This document shows, in pieces, positions 1 through 6,133 of a stretch of DNA of 9,436 nucleotides. The notes under the pieces were generated by a model. The model had not been told where the DNA came from. It saw only the letters and a list, made by a program, of their open reading frames with translations, and did no database searches. The translations under genes were made by a program, and so were the position numbers. Numbering within the stretch: the first letter of the stretch is position 1; every line of letters starts with the position of its first letter. The stretch comes from Rhodospirillales bacterium (lineage in GTDB: Bacteria; Pseudomonadota; Alphaproteobacteria; Acetobacterales; Acetobacteraceae), in the NCBI GenBank assembly GCA_903644035.1, contig CAHJXG010000083.1:1-9436 (forward strand). The letters are read 5' to 3'.

Positions 1-607
1 CGCCGTTCTCGGCGACGACGCAGACGCCCCCGCCGTCGCGCTCGATGCGGGCCACCCGCGTCCCGGTGCGCATGACGGCGCCGTGCCGCCGCGCCAGGGC
101 GAGCTGGGCTTCGACGCACGCTTCGGGCCGGATGAAGCCGCCGCCCGGCTCGAAGTAGCCGGTCTCGTCGCCGCGCAGGCGGAGCTGCGGGAAGCGGCGC
201 ATCACAGCGGCGGCGTCGAGCACCTCATGTGGGATGGCGAACCGCCTGGCGGCGGCGACCGTGCGGCCGAGGAAGTCGCCCTTGCCGTGGTAGCAGGCCG
301 CGGCGGACGCGCCGTCGAGGATCAGCATCCCGCATTGCGTCAGCAGCTCGGCCCCGGTTTCCTCCTCCAGCTCCCGCCAGATCTCGTGCGACCGGACCAC
401 GAGCGGCACGTAGGCCTCCCCCTCGCCCACGGCGCAGCGGGTCAGGCGCGTCCCGCCGTGGCTCGATCCCCAGGCGTGCGGCGGGTCGTAGCGGTCGAGG
501 CCCAGCACGCGCTGGCCGCCCCGGGCAAGCTGCAGCAGGCAGGCGCTGCCCACCGCGCCCAGCCCGATGACGACCGTGTCGAACCGGCCGCTTGTGGCGG
601 GCGTCAT
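1..607 (-). CDS. FAD-dependent amine oxidase, SolA / monomeric sarcosine oxidase-like (3' end outside window)
   Basis: This is the N-terminal part (202 whole codons) of a DAO-family flavoenzyme. Relatives oxidise N-methylated or secondary amino acids such as sarcosine or N-methyltryptophan, giving the demethylated amino acid, formaldehyde and hydrogen peroxide in the cytosol. The protein opens with a Rossmann dinucleotide fold: TVVIGLGAVGSA at residues 11-22 (GxGxxG), with an acidic residue ending the second strand (GLDRY, 36-40). SSHGGTRLTR at 48-57 then matches the substrate/flavin region of monomeric sarcosine oxidase; H50, R54 and R57 line up with its H45, R49 and R52. The Cys that attaches FAD covalently in that family would lie in the missing part, so attachment cannot be judged. 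Relatives are about 370-390 residues, so roughly half is seen. The ATG at 607 is placed nine codons before the Rossmann strand. It has no clear Shine-Dalgarno sequence, and the bicupin stop codon lies 22 bases upstream, which suggests co-transcription and perhaps translational coupling. The substrate is not determined; a related deaminating oxidase is possible. Confidence 0.85.
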   Translation of the reverse strand, partial: MTPATSGRFDTVVIGLGAVGSACLLQLARGGQRVLGLDRYDPPHAWGSSHGGTRLTRCAVGEGEAYVPLVVRSHEIWRELEEETGAELLTQCGMLILDGASAAACYHGKGDFLGRTVAAARRFAIPHEVLDAAAVMRRFPQLRLRGDETGYFEPGGGFIRPEACVEAQLALARRHGAVMRTGTRVARIERDGGGVCVVAENG

Positions 608-629
608 GGCAGGCAGGGCGCGTGCGGCC

Positions 630-1802
630 TCACTCTGCGGCGATCTGCGTCATCAGCGCCGTGACCGCCGCCCGCGTCGGCGGCGGCAGCAGGGCGAGCG
701 GGGCGACGTGGCCGTCATGGTCGATGCCGTAACCCTGCGCCATGGCGTCGCGCACGATCTCGGGCGCCCAGGCCGGGCGCTTGCGATGGTCGCCGCTGGT
801 GACCAGCGTGGCCTCCACGGGGCCGTCCCCCGCGGCCACCAGGCTGCGCCACGCGCCGCCGGGCGCGGAGAAGCACTCGCCCGCCTCGACCCGCATCACC
901 GTCTCGTCGCCGGGTTCGTTCAGCACGATGTCGAGCGCGCCGGAGAACACGATGATGACCTGCTTCTCCGCCAGGCGGTGCCGTCCCACCCGGTTGCCAG
1001 GGCCCACGCGCAGCCACTCGATGGAGAAGCCGTGCGGGTTGCCGATGGGGGCGGCGTGCTCCCGGTCCTCGGTCATGCCGTGGCCGATCACCGGCGCCAG
1101 CTCGCTCGCGTGGCCCGGCAGGCAGGAATCCAGCAGGGCGCGTCCGGACCAGGCCCGCGCCTCCGCCGTCACGACCCGGCGCGCCATCTCCGCCTCGGTG
1201 TAGCGCGGCAGGGTGCCGATCTGCTCGCGGCTGAGCGCGGGCATCAGCGCGTCGGCCGATGGCCGGGGTCCGCCCGCGTCGGTGTCGACCAGCATGTTGT
1301 CCCGGGTCAGCAGCAGGCCGTACTGCGCGGCGGTCTCCAGGATGGAGGGGTGCCAGATGATTCCCCCGGTGTCGTCGCCGCCGAGTGCGGTGAAGATCCA
1401 GCCGTCCTCCGCGCCGGTGTTGGTGAAGCCGCGGAAGATCCAGGTGGGGACGGACACGACGTCGCCGGGTCCGCCCTGGATCTCGCCGTCCTTGCCGTCC
1501 GCGCCCCAGCGGAAGGTCCAGGTGCCGCGCTGGATCATGAACACCTCGGCCGTGAAGTGGACGTGCAGGTTGTTCACCGTGCCCGGCGGCATCGCGGCGA
1601 CGCCCAGGCTGAAGCCGTGCGCCTCGGTCAGGTTCACCACCTGGTCGTGCGACTGGGTGACGCCCGGCCCGACCAGCGCGTAGTTCTCCTTGCGCTCCGA
1701 CCCCGGCATCTTGCAGTCGATGAAGGCGACCTTGCACGCCACCATGTCGGACCGCTTGATGAGGCGCCTGCGCGCGTCCTCCGGGCTGAGGTGGTCGGTC
1801 AT
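630..1802 (-). CDS. Bicupin protein of unknown function with altered metal-binding motifs
   Basis: A 390-residue protein with two cupin beta-barrels. Cupin 1 (about residues 62-145) has motif 1 as G74-x5-H80-x-H82-x3-E86-x6-G93. Its motif 2 reads G113-x5-P119-x4-R124-x3-N128, so Arg replaces the usual His ligand. Cupin 2 (about 255-340) has G269-x5-H275-x-L277-x3-Q281-x6-G288 and then G308-x5-P314-x-G316-x2-R319, so three of the four ligands are changed. Domain 1 could still bind a metal through two His and one Glu; domain 2 probably cannot. The layout and the PTWIF stretch (119-123) recall gentisate-type ring-cleaving dioxygenases distantly, but that enzyme's complete His set is absent, so no reaction is assigned. 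No signal peptide is visible and the protein is probably cytosolic. The ATG at 1802 was chosen over an in-frame ATG at 1955 because it has an AGGGAGGA ribosome site 7 bases upstream, and because the longer version would include the promoter. It is the first gene of a likely two-gene unit with the FAD oxidase. Confidence 0.82.
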   Translation of the reverse strand: MTDHLSPEDARRRLIKRSDMVACKVAFIDCKMPGSERKENYALVGPGVTQSHDQVVNLTEAHGFSLGVAAMPPGTVNNLHVHFTAEVFMIQRGTWTFRWGADGKDGEIQGGPGDVVSVPTWIFRGFTNTGAEDGWIFTALGGDDTGGIIWHPSILETAAQYGLLLTRDNMLVDTDAGGPRPSADALMPALSREQIGTLPRYTEAEMARRVVTAEARAWSGRALLDSCLPGHASELAPVIGHGMTEDREHAAPIGNPHGFSIEWLRVGPGNRVGRHRLAEKQVIIVFSGALDIVLNEPGDETVMRVEAGECFSAPGGAWRSLVAAGDGPVEATLVTSGDHRKRPAWAPEIVRDAMAQGYGIDHDGHVAPLALLPPPTRAAVTALMTQIAAE

Positions 1803-1809
1803 CGTCAGA

Positions 1810-1817
1810 TCCTCCCT
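1810..1817 (-). promoter_or_regulatory. Ribosome binding site of the bicupin gene
   Basis: AGGGAGGA on the minus strand, 7 bases before the ATG at 1802. It is a near-perfect Shine-Dalgarno sequence and decides the start in favour of 1802 over the in-frame ATG at 1955. The same octamer with the same spacing precedes the permease gene at 8193. Confidence 0.85.
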
Positions 1818-1824
1818 GTTCCGC

Positions 1825-1850
1825 GCCGCCTTGCGGACCGGCGGCCGCAA
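1825..1850 (-). repeat. Overlapping inverted repeats in the bicupin 5' leader
   Basis: Two mutually exclusive 6-bp stems are visible. TTGCGG (1831-1836) pairs with CCGCAA (1845-1850) across an 8-base loop. GCCGCC (1825-1830) pairs with GGCGGC (1840-1845) across a 9-base loop. They lie between the predicted transcription start (near 1858) and the ribosome site (1810-1817). They could be a regulator's operator or competing leader hairpins. In DNA this GC-rich, short stems also arise by chance, so function is inference. Confidence 0.35.
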
Positions 1851-1864
1851 CCGAATGCGCCATG

Positions 1865-1893
1865 AGTGTACGCCCGGCCCGGGCCGCTGTCCA
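1865..1893 (-). promoter_or_regulatory. Predicted sigma70-type promoter for the bicupin-oxidase unit
   Basis: On the minus strand TGGACA (1893-1888; 5 of 6 to TTGACA) is followed by exactly 17 bases and then TACACT (1870-1865; 4 of 6 to TATAAT). The start of transcription would be near 1858, leaving a leader of about 55 bases before the ATG at 1802. The spacer carries a perfect 12-bp palindrome (1875-1886). AT-containing hexamers at ideal spacing are uncommon in DNA this GC-rich, which makes this the best promoter candidate in the window. Confidence 0.6.
1875..1886. repeat. Perfect 12-bp palindrome inside the promoter spacer
   Basis: CGGCCCGGGCCG reads the same on both strands and sits wholly between the -35 and -10 hexamers of the predicted bicupin promoter. 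That is a classic place for a repressor or a MerR-like regulator. It is made only of G and C, so chance is a serious alternative, and no regulator gene lies in the window to pair with it. Confidence 0.35.
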
Positions 1894-1908
1894 CGCCGCG
1901 CGCCCTGC

Positions 1909-1937
1909 TTGACGGGCCTGGCCGTCCGACACTCTGA
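1909..1937 (+). promoter_or_regulatory. Weak candidate promoter for the ptrB-moxR-VWA unit
   Basis: TTGACG at 1909-1914 is a good -35 match. No convincing -10 follows: GACACT (1928-1933) is only 13 bases downstream, while at 17 bases the hexamer is CTCTGA (1932-1937). If the second spacing is used, transcription would begin near 1944, almost on the ATG at 1946, giving a leaderless mRNA. This is a tentative call. Confidence 0.25.
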
Positions 1938-4033
1938 TGGAGCGCATGACCCCATCCCCGCCCGCCATCCGCAAGGCGCCGCAGCGCATCGAGCAGCTCG
2001 GCCGCGTCCGCACCGACGACTACGCCTGGATGAAGGACGCGAATTGGCAGCAGGTGCTGCACGACCCCGCGGCGCTGCGGGCCGACATCCGCGCCCACCT
2101 GGAGGCCGAGAACGCCTACGCCGCCGCCGTGATGGCGGACACCGAGGCGCTGCAGCAGGAGATCATCGGCGAGATCAGGGGCCGCATGAAGCCGGACGAG
2201 GCGAGCCTCCCCAGCCCGGACGGCCCCTGGGAGTACTACGCGCGCTACGAGCCCGGCGCGCAGTACCCGGTGCACGCCAGGAGGCCGCGCGGCCAGGCGG
2301 ACGGCGAGCAGGTATTGGTGGACGCCGCCGCGCTGGCGCAGGGCCATCCCTACTACGCGCTTGCCGCCGCGCGCCACAGCCCGGACCACGCCCTGTTCGC
2401 CTACGCCGAGGACACCCAGGGGTCCGAGGTGTACCGCGTCCGCGTCAAGGACCTGGCAACCGGCGCGCTGCTGCCCGACGCGGTCGAGGACTGCACCGGC
2501 AACTTCGCCTGGTCCGCCGACGCCGCCTGGCTGTTCTGGACCTTCCGCGACGAGCATGGGCGTCCCTCGCGCATCTACCGCCGCCCGGTGCCGGGCGGTC
2601 CCGCCGACGACGTGCTGGTGTATGCGGAGCCGGACCCCGGCTTCTTCCTGCGTATTGGGCGCACCGCGTCGCGGGCTTACCTGGTGATCTCCTGCGGCGA
2701 CCAGCAGACCAGCGAGGCCTGGCTGATCCCCGCCGGCGACCCGGCGGCGGCGCCGTGCCTGGTCGAGCGGCGCCAGGTCGGGGTGCGCTACGATGTCGAG
2801 CACTGGGACGGCCGCCTCATCATCCGCACCGACGCGGACGGCGCCGTGGACTTCAAGCTGGTGAGCGCGCCGGAGGCGACGCCGGGCCGGGCGCATTGGC
2901 AGGACTGGGTCGCGCATGAGCCGGGGCGCCTCATCGTCGGCACCGCCGCCTATGCCGGGCACTTCGCGCGGCTGGAGCGGCTGGACGCCAACAACCGCAT
3001 CGTGGTCACCAGCCGGGACACCGGGCAGGAGCACGTGATCGCGGTGGACGAGGAGGCGTACGTGCTGCGCCTGGGCGGCGGCCTCGAATACGACACGGCG
3101 ACCCTGCGCTACACCTACGAGTCGCCCACCACGCCGCGCCGGTGGTTCGACTTCGACATGGACAGCCACGCCGCGACGCTCCGCAAGACGCAGGAGATCC
3201 CGTCCGGCCACGACCCCGCCCAATACGTCGCCCGCCGCCTGCACGCCCGCGCGCCCGACGGGGCTCTGGTCCCCGTCACCGTGCTGATGCGCCGCGACAC
3301 GCCTGCGGACGGGTCGGCGCCGCTGCTGCTCTATGGATACGGCTCCTACGGGATGGCGATGGAGCCGTCCTTCTCCATCCGCAGCCTCAGCCTGGTGGAC
3401 CGCGGCTGGATCTGGGCCACGGCGCACGTGCGCGGCGGGTCGGAGAAGGGCTGGGGCTGGTTCCTCGACGGGCGCGGGGCACGCAAGCCGAACACGTTCA
3501 CCGACTTCATCGCGGTGGCCGAGCACCTGGCGAACCAGGGCCTGGGGCAGCGCGGCGGCATCGTGGCGATGGGCGGGTCCGCGGGCGGCCTGCTGGTGGG
3601 CGCCGTCGCCAACATGCGGCCGGACCTGTGGGCCGGCATCGTCGCCGCGGTGCCGTTCGTCGACGTGCTGAACACCATGTCCGACACCAGCCTGCCGCTC
3701 ACCCCGCCGGAGTGGCCGGAATGGGGCAACCCCATCGAGGACCCGGCCGCCTATGACGCCATCGCCGCCTACTCGCCCTACGACAACGTGGCCCCCCGGC
3801 CCTACCCGGCGATGCTCGCCACCGCGGGCCTGTCGGACCCGCGGGTGACGTACTGGGAACCCGCGAAGTGGGTCGCGCGTCTGCGGGAGGCGACGACCGG
3901 CGGCCACCCGGTGCTGCTGCGGACCAACATGGGCGCCGGGCACGGGGGCGCTGCTGGACGGTTCGACGCATTGAAGGACACGGCGCTGCACCACGCCTTC
4001 GCGATCTGGGCGTTTGCCCGCCGAACCCTGTAG
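1937..4033 (+). CDS. ptrB: Oligopeptidase B (protease II), S9A serine peptidase
   Basis: A cytosolic serine peptidase that cleaves short peptides after Arg or Lys. At 698 residues it matches the usual length (E. coli about 686). The N-terminal family motif RTDDYAWMKD is at 25-34, a beta-propeller spans roughly 75-405, and the alpha/beta-hydrolase domain follows. Catalytic residues are visible: S548 in GGSAGG, D634 in GLSDPRV and H669 in GAGHGG. Other conserved blocks are YGYGSYG (466-472), AHVRGGSEKGWGW (496-508), PFVDVLNTM (573-581) and YSPYDN (612-617). E592 and E595 lie in the region that sets basic-residue specificity. There is no signal peptide. Two starts are possible: ATG at 1937 with no Shine-Dalgarno sequence, or ATG at 1946 with GGAG only 3 bases upstream; they differ by three residues. 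The gene is divergent from the bicupin gene and heads a tight unit with the MoxR ATPase, 12 bases downstream and in the same reading frame. Confidence 0.95.
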   Translation: MERMTPSPPAIRKAPQRIEQLGRVRTDDYAWMKDANWQQVLHDPAALRADIRAHLEAENAYAAAVMADTEALQQEIIGEIRGRMKPDEASLPSPDGPWEYYARYEPGAQYPVHARRPRGQADGEQVLVDAAALAQGHPYYALAAARHSPDHALFAYAEDTQGSEVYRVRVKDLATGALLPDAVEDCTGNFAWSADAAWLFWTFRDEHGRPSRIYRRPVPGGPADDVLVYAEPDPGFFLRIGRTASRAYLVISCGDQQTSEAWLIPAGDPAAAPCLVERRQVGVRYDVEHWDGRLIIRTDADGAVDFKLVSAPEATPGRAHWQDWVAHEPGRLIVGTAAYAGHFARLERLDANNRIVVTSRDTGQEHVIAVDEEAYVLRLGGGLEYDTATLRYTYESPTTPRRWFDFDMDSHAATLRKTQEIPSGHDPAQYVARRLHARAPDGALVPVTVLMRRDTPADGSAPLLLYGYGSYGMAMEPSFSIRSLSLVDRGWIWATAHVRGGSEKGWGWFLDGRGARKPNTFTDFIAVAEHLANQGLGQRGGIVAMGGSAGGLLVGAVANMRPDLWAGIVAAVPFVDVLNTMSDTSLPLTPPEWPEWGNPIEDPAAYDAIAAYSPYDNVAPRPYPAMLATAGLSDPRVTYWEPAKWVARLREATTGGHPVLLRTNMGAGHGGAAGRFDALKDTALHHAFAIWAFARRTL

Positions 4034-4037
4034 AGGA
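4032..4037 (+). promoter_or_regulatory. Ribosome binding site of the MoxR gene, overlapping the ptrB stop codon
   Basis: AGAGGA begins at the second base of the ptrB TAG stop and lies 8 bases before the GTG at 4046. It supports that non-ATG start. Ribosomes ending ptrB would cover the site, which suggests coupled translation of the two genes. Confidence 0.75.
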
Positions 4038-4045
4038 ACCCACGA

Positions 4046-4891
4046 GTGAGCGGCTTCAAGAGCACCGAACGCTACATCGCCTCCCGCGACCTCGAAGTCG
4101 CGGTCAACGCCGCAGTGGCGCTGCAGCGCCCCTTGCTGGTGAAGGGCGAACCCGGCACCGGCAAGACCGTGCTGGCGCACGAGGTCGCGGCGGCGCTCGG
4201 CCACCCGCTGGTGGAATGGCACGTGAAGTCCACCACCAAGGCGCAGCAGGGGCTGTACGAGTACGACGCCGTGTCCCGCCTGCGCGACAGCCAGCTGGGC
4301 GACCCCAAGGTGGCGGACATCGCCAACTACATCGTCCGCGGCAAGCTGTGGGACGCCTTCGAGGCGGACCGGCCGCAGGTCGTGCTGATCGACGAGATCG
4401 ACAAGGCCGACATCGAGTTCCCGAACGACCTGCTGCTCGAACTCGACCGCATGCAGTTCTTCGTCTACGAGACCCGGCAGACCATAGCTGCCAAGCACCG
4501 CCCCGTGGTCATCATCACCTCCAACAACGAGAAGGAGCTGCCGGACGCCTTCCTGCGCCGCTGCTTCTTCCACTACATCCGCTTCCCCGACCGCCCGACG
4601 ATGGAGCGGATCGTCGAGGCGCACTACCCGGGCCTGCAGCGCGACCTGGCGCGGGAGGCGCTGACCGTGTTCTTCCAGGTGCGCGACGTGCCGGGCCTGA
4701 GAAAGAAGCCGGCGACCTCCGAGCTGCTGGACTGGCTCAAGCTGCTGATGATCGAGGACCTGCCGGCCGAGGCGCTGCGCAGCCAGGACGCCAAGCTGGT
4801 GATCCCGCCGCTGCACGGGGCGCTGCTGAAGAACGAGCAGGACGTGCACCTGTTCGAGCGGCTGGCGTTCCTGAACCGCCGCGGCGGCTGA
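4046..4891 (+). CDS. MoxR-family AAA+ ATPase
   Basis: A 281-residue AAA+ ATPase of the MoxR class. Members use ATP to remodel or insert metal into client complexes, nearly always with a VWA-domain partner encoded next door; CoxD/CoxE of CO dehydrogenase maturation is the model. Walker A is GEPGTGKT (34-41), Walker B VVLIDEIDK (112-120), sensor 1 is around IITSNN (156-161), an arginine-finger candidate is at R171/R172, and sensor 2 is in GLRKKP (217-222, likely R219). The C-terminal helical lid carries SELLDWLKLL (225-234). Length is typical of compact MoxR proteins; there is no membrane segment or signal peptide. The GTG start at 4046 is supported by AGAGGA 8 bases upstream and by the AAA core beginning normally about 20 residues later. 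The stop codon is one base from the VWA gene's GTG, so the two are almost certainly co-translated. The client is unknown: no CO dehydrogenase, methanol dehydrogenase or Rubisco gene is in the window. Confidence 0.93.
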   Translation: MSGFKSTERYIASRDLEVAVNAAVALQRPLLVKGEPGTGKTVLAHEVAAALGHPLVEWHVKSTTKAQQGLYEYDAVSRLRDSQLGDPKVADIANYIVRGKLWDAFEADRPQVVLIDEIDKADIEFPNDLLLELDRMQFFVYETRQTIAAKHRPVVIITSNNEKELPDAFLRRCFFHYIRFPDRPTMERIVEAHYPGLQRDLAREALTVFFQVRDVPGLRKKPATSELLDWLKLLMIEDLPAEALRSQDAKLVIPPLHGALLKNEQDVHLFERLAFLNRRGG

Positions 4892-4892
4892 C

Positions 4893-6086
4893 GTGTTCGC
4901 GCAGTTCGTCTTCGCCTTGCGGGACGCGGGCGTGCCGGCGTCCGTCACCGAGTACCTGACCCTGCTCGGCGCGATGCGGGCAGGCGTCGCCGATTACAGC
5001 GTGGAGGACTTCTACTACCTGAGCAGGAGCGCGCTGGTGAAGGACGAGCGGCACCTCGACCGGTTCGACCGCGTGTTCGGCCAGGTGTTCCGAGGGCTGG
5101 AAGCGCCGGCAGAGGGCGAGGATGGCGGGACCGCGCCGCGCGCCCTGCCCGAGGAGTGGCTGCGCCGGATGGCGGAGAAGCACCTGACGCCGGAGGAGCG
5201 GGCGCAGGTCGAGGCGCTGGGCGGGTTCGACACGCTGATGGAGACGCTGCGCCAGCGCCTGGCCGAGCAGCAGGGGCGGCACCAGGGCGGCAGCAAGTGG
5301 ATCGGCACCGCCGGCACCTCGCCCTTCGGCGCCTATGGCTACAACCCGGAGGGGGTGCGGATCGGCCAGGACACAAGCCGCCACCGCCGGGCGGCGAAGG
5401 TGTGGGACAAGCGGGAGTTCCGCGACCTCGACGACGGCGTGGAGCTGGGCACGCGCAACATCAAGCTGGCGCTGCGCCGGCTGCGGCGGTTCGCGCGGGA
5501 GGGCGCGGCGACCGAGCTGGACATGCCCGGCACCATCCGCGCCACGGCGCAGAACGCCGGGTCACTGGACCTTAAGATGGTGCCAGAGCGGCACAACGCG
5601 GTGAAGGTGCTGCTGTTCCTCGATGTCGGCGGCTCGATGGACGACCATGTTCGCGCATCGGAAGAGCTGTTCTCCGCCGCGCGCAGCGAGTTCAAGCACC
5701 TGGCGTTCTACTACTTCCACAACTGCCCCTACGAGCGCGTCTGGCAGCACAACGCGCGCCGCCGCGACGCCACGATCCCGACCGAGCAGGTGATCCGCAC
5801 CTACGGACCCGACTACCGCGCGATCTTCGTGGGCGACGCGACCATGAGCCCCTACGAGATCGCCTCCCCCGGCGGCAGCGTCGAGCACTGGAACGACGAG
5901 CCGGGCGCCGCCTGGATGGCGCGGCTGCTCGGGCACTGGCGGCGCAGCGCCTGGCTCAACCCGGTGCCGCGCGCCGAGTGGGGATTCACCCAGTCGGTCG
6001 GCATGGTGCGGCACCTGATGGAGGACCGGATGTATCCGCTGACGCCGGGCGGCCTCGACGAGATGACCCGCGAGCTGAGCCGGTGA
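4893..6086 (+). CDS. VWA-domain protein, CoxE-like (COG3825 type), MoxR partner
   Basis: A 397-residue CoxE-type protein, the expected adaptor of the preceding MoxR ATPase. The N-terminal part (about 1-230) is mostly helical and charged and holds a conserved-looking Gly/aromatic block, KWIGTAGTSPFGAYGYNPEG (135-154). The VWA domain begins near 236 (VKVLLFLDVGGSMDDH) and runs through about 360. Its metal-ion-dependent adhesion site reads D244-x-G246-x-S248, with Gly in place of the first Ser of DxSxS; a later acidic residue is D315 in FVGDATMS. From memory the Gly is usual in this subfamily, so it may be a class trait rather than decay. WLNPVP (354-359) and the tail YPLTPGGLDEM (381-391) are also family-like. 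No signal peptide or membrane segment is seen. The GTG at 4893 follows the MoxR stop by one base without its own strong Shine-Dalgarno sequence, which implies coupling. It is the last gene of the plus-strand unit. Confidence 0.92.
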   Translation: MFAQFVFALRDAGVPASVTEYLTLLGAMRAGVADYSVEDFYYLSRSALVKDERHLDRFDRVFGQVFRGLEAPAEGEDGGTAPRALPEEWLRRMAEKHLTPEERAQVEALGGFDTLMETLRQRLAEQQGRHQGGSKWIGTAGTSPFGAYGYNPEGVRIGQDTSRHRRAAKVWDKREFRDLDDGVELGTRNIKLALRRLRRFAREGAATELDMPGTIRATAQNAGSLDLKMVPERHNAVKVLLFLDVGGSMDDHVRASEELFSAARSEFKHLAFYYFHNCPYERVWQHNARRRDATIPTEQVIRTYGPDYRAIFVGDATMSPYEIASPGGSVEHWNDEPGAAWMARLLGHWRRSAWLNPVPRAEWGFTQSVGMVRHLMEDRMYPLTPGGLDEMTRELSR

Positions 6087-6090
6087 TCCC

Positions 6091-6123
6091 TGGCGCGGGC
6101 CGCGCCACCCGGCGCAGCCCGCG
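6091..6123. terminator. GC-rich hairpins at a convergent junction, possible bidirectional terminator
   Basis: The 47-base gap between two converging genes holds a perfect 7-bp stem with a 3-base loop (TGGCGCG, GGC, CGCGCCA; 6091-6107). An alternative 7-bp stem pairs CGCGGGC (6094-6100) with GCCCGCG (6117-6123). The two are mutually exclusive. No T-run follows on either strand, so this is not a textbook intrinsic terminator; position is the main argument. Confidence 0.45.
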
Positions 6124-6133
6124 GTCCCGGCCG

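Noticed and set aside
567..1865. A 432-codon open frame on the plus strand opposite the bicupin gene, plus other long frames on both strands there.
   Set aside because: They are composition-driven shadows rich in Arg, Ala and Gly with no recognisable fold. The minus-strand bicupin has two cupin motif sets, a strong ribosome site and a promoter.
1803..1955. Extending the bicupin N-terminus to the in-frame ATG at 1955.
   Set aside because: The added 51 residues are Arg/Pro-rich, cover the predicted promoter and leader and overlap the start of ptrB, whereas the ATG at 1802 has an ideal Shine-Dalgarno sequence.
1805..4948. A 1047-codon open frame on the minus strand, antisense to ptrB and the MoxR gene.
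   Set aside because: Its codon boundaries coincide with those of ptrB and the MoxR gene, which share a frame. Its first codon position is then opposite their GC-rich third position, so stop codons are expected to be rare. The translation is low-complexity (Arg/Val/Gly/His) with no domain, while both plus-strand genes have full catalytic motifs.
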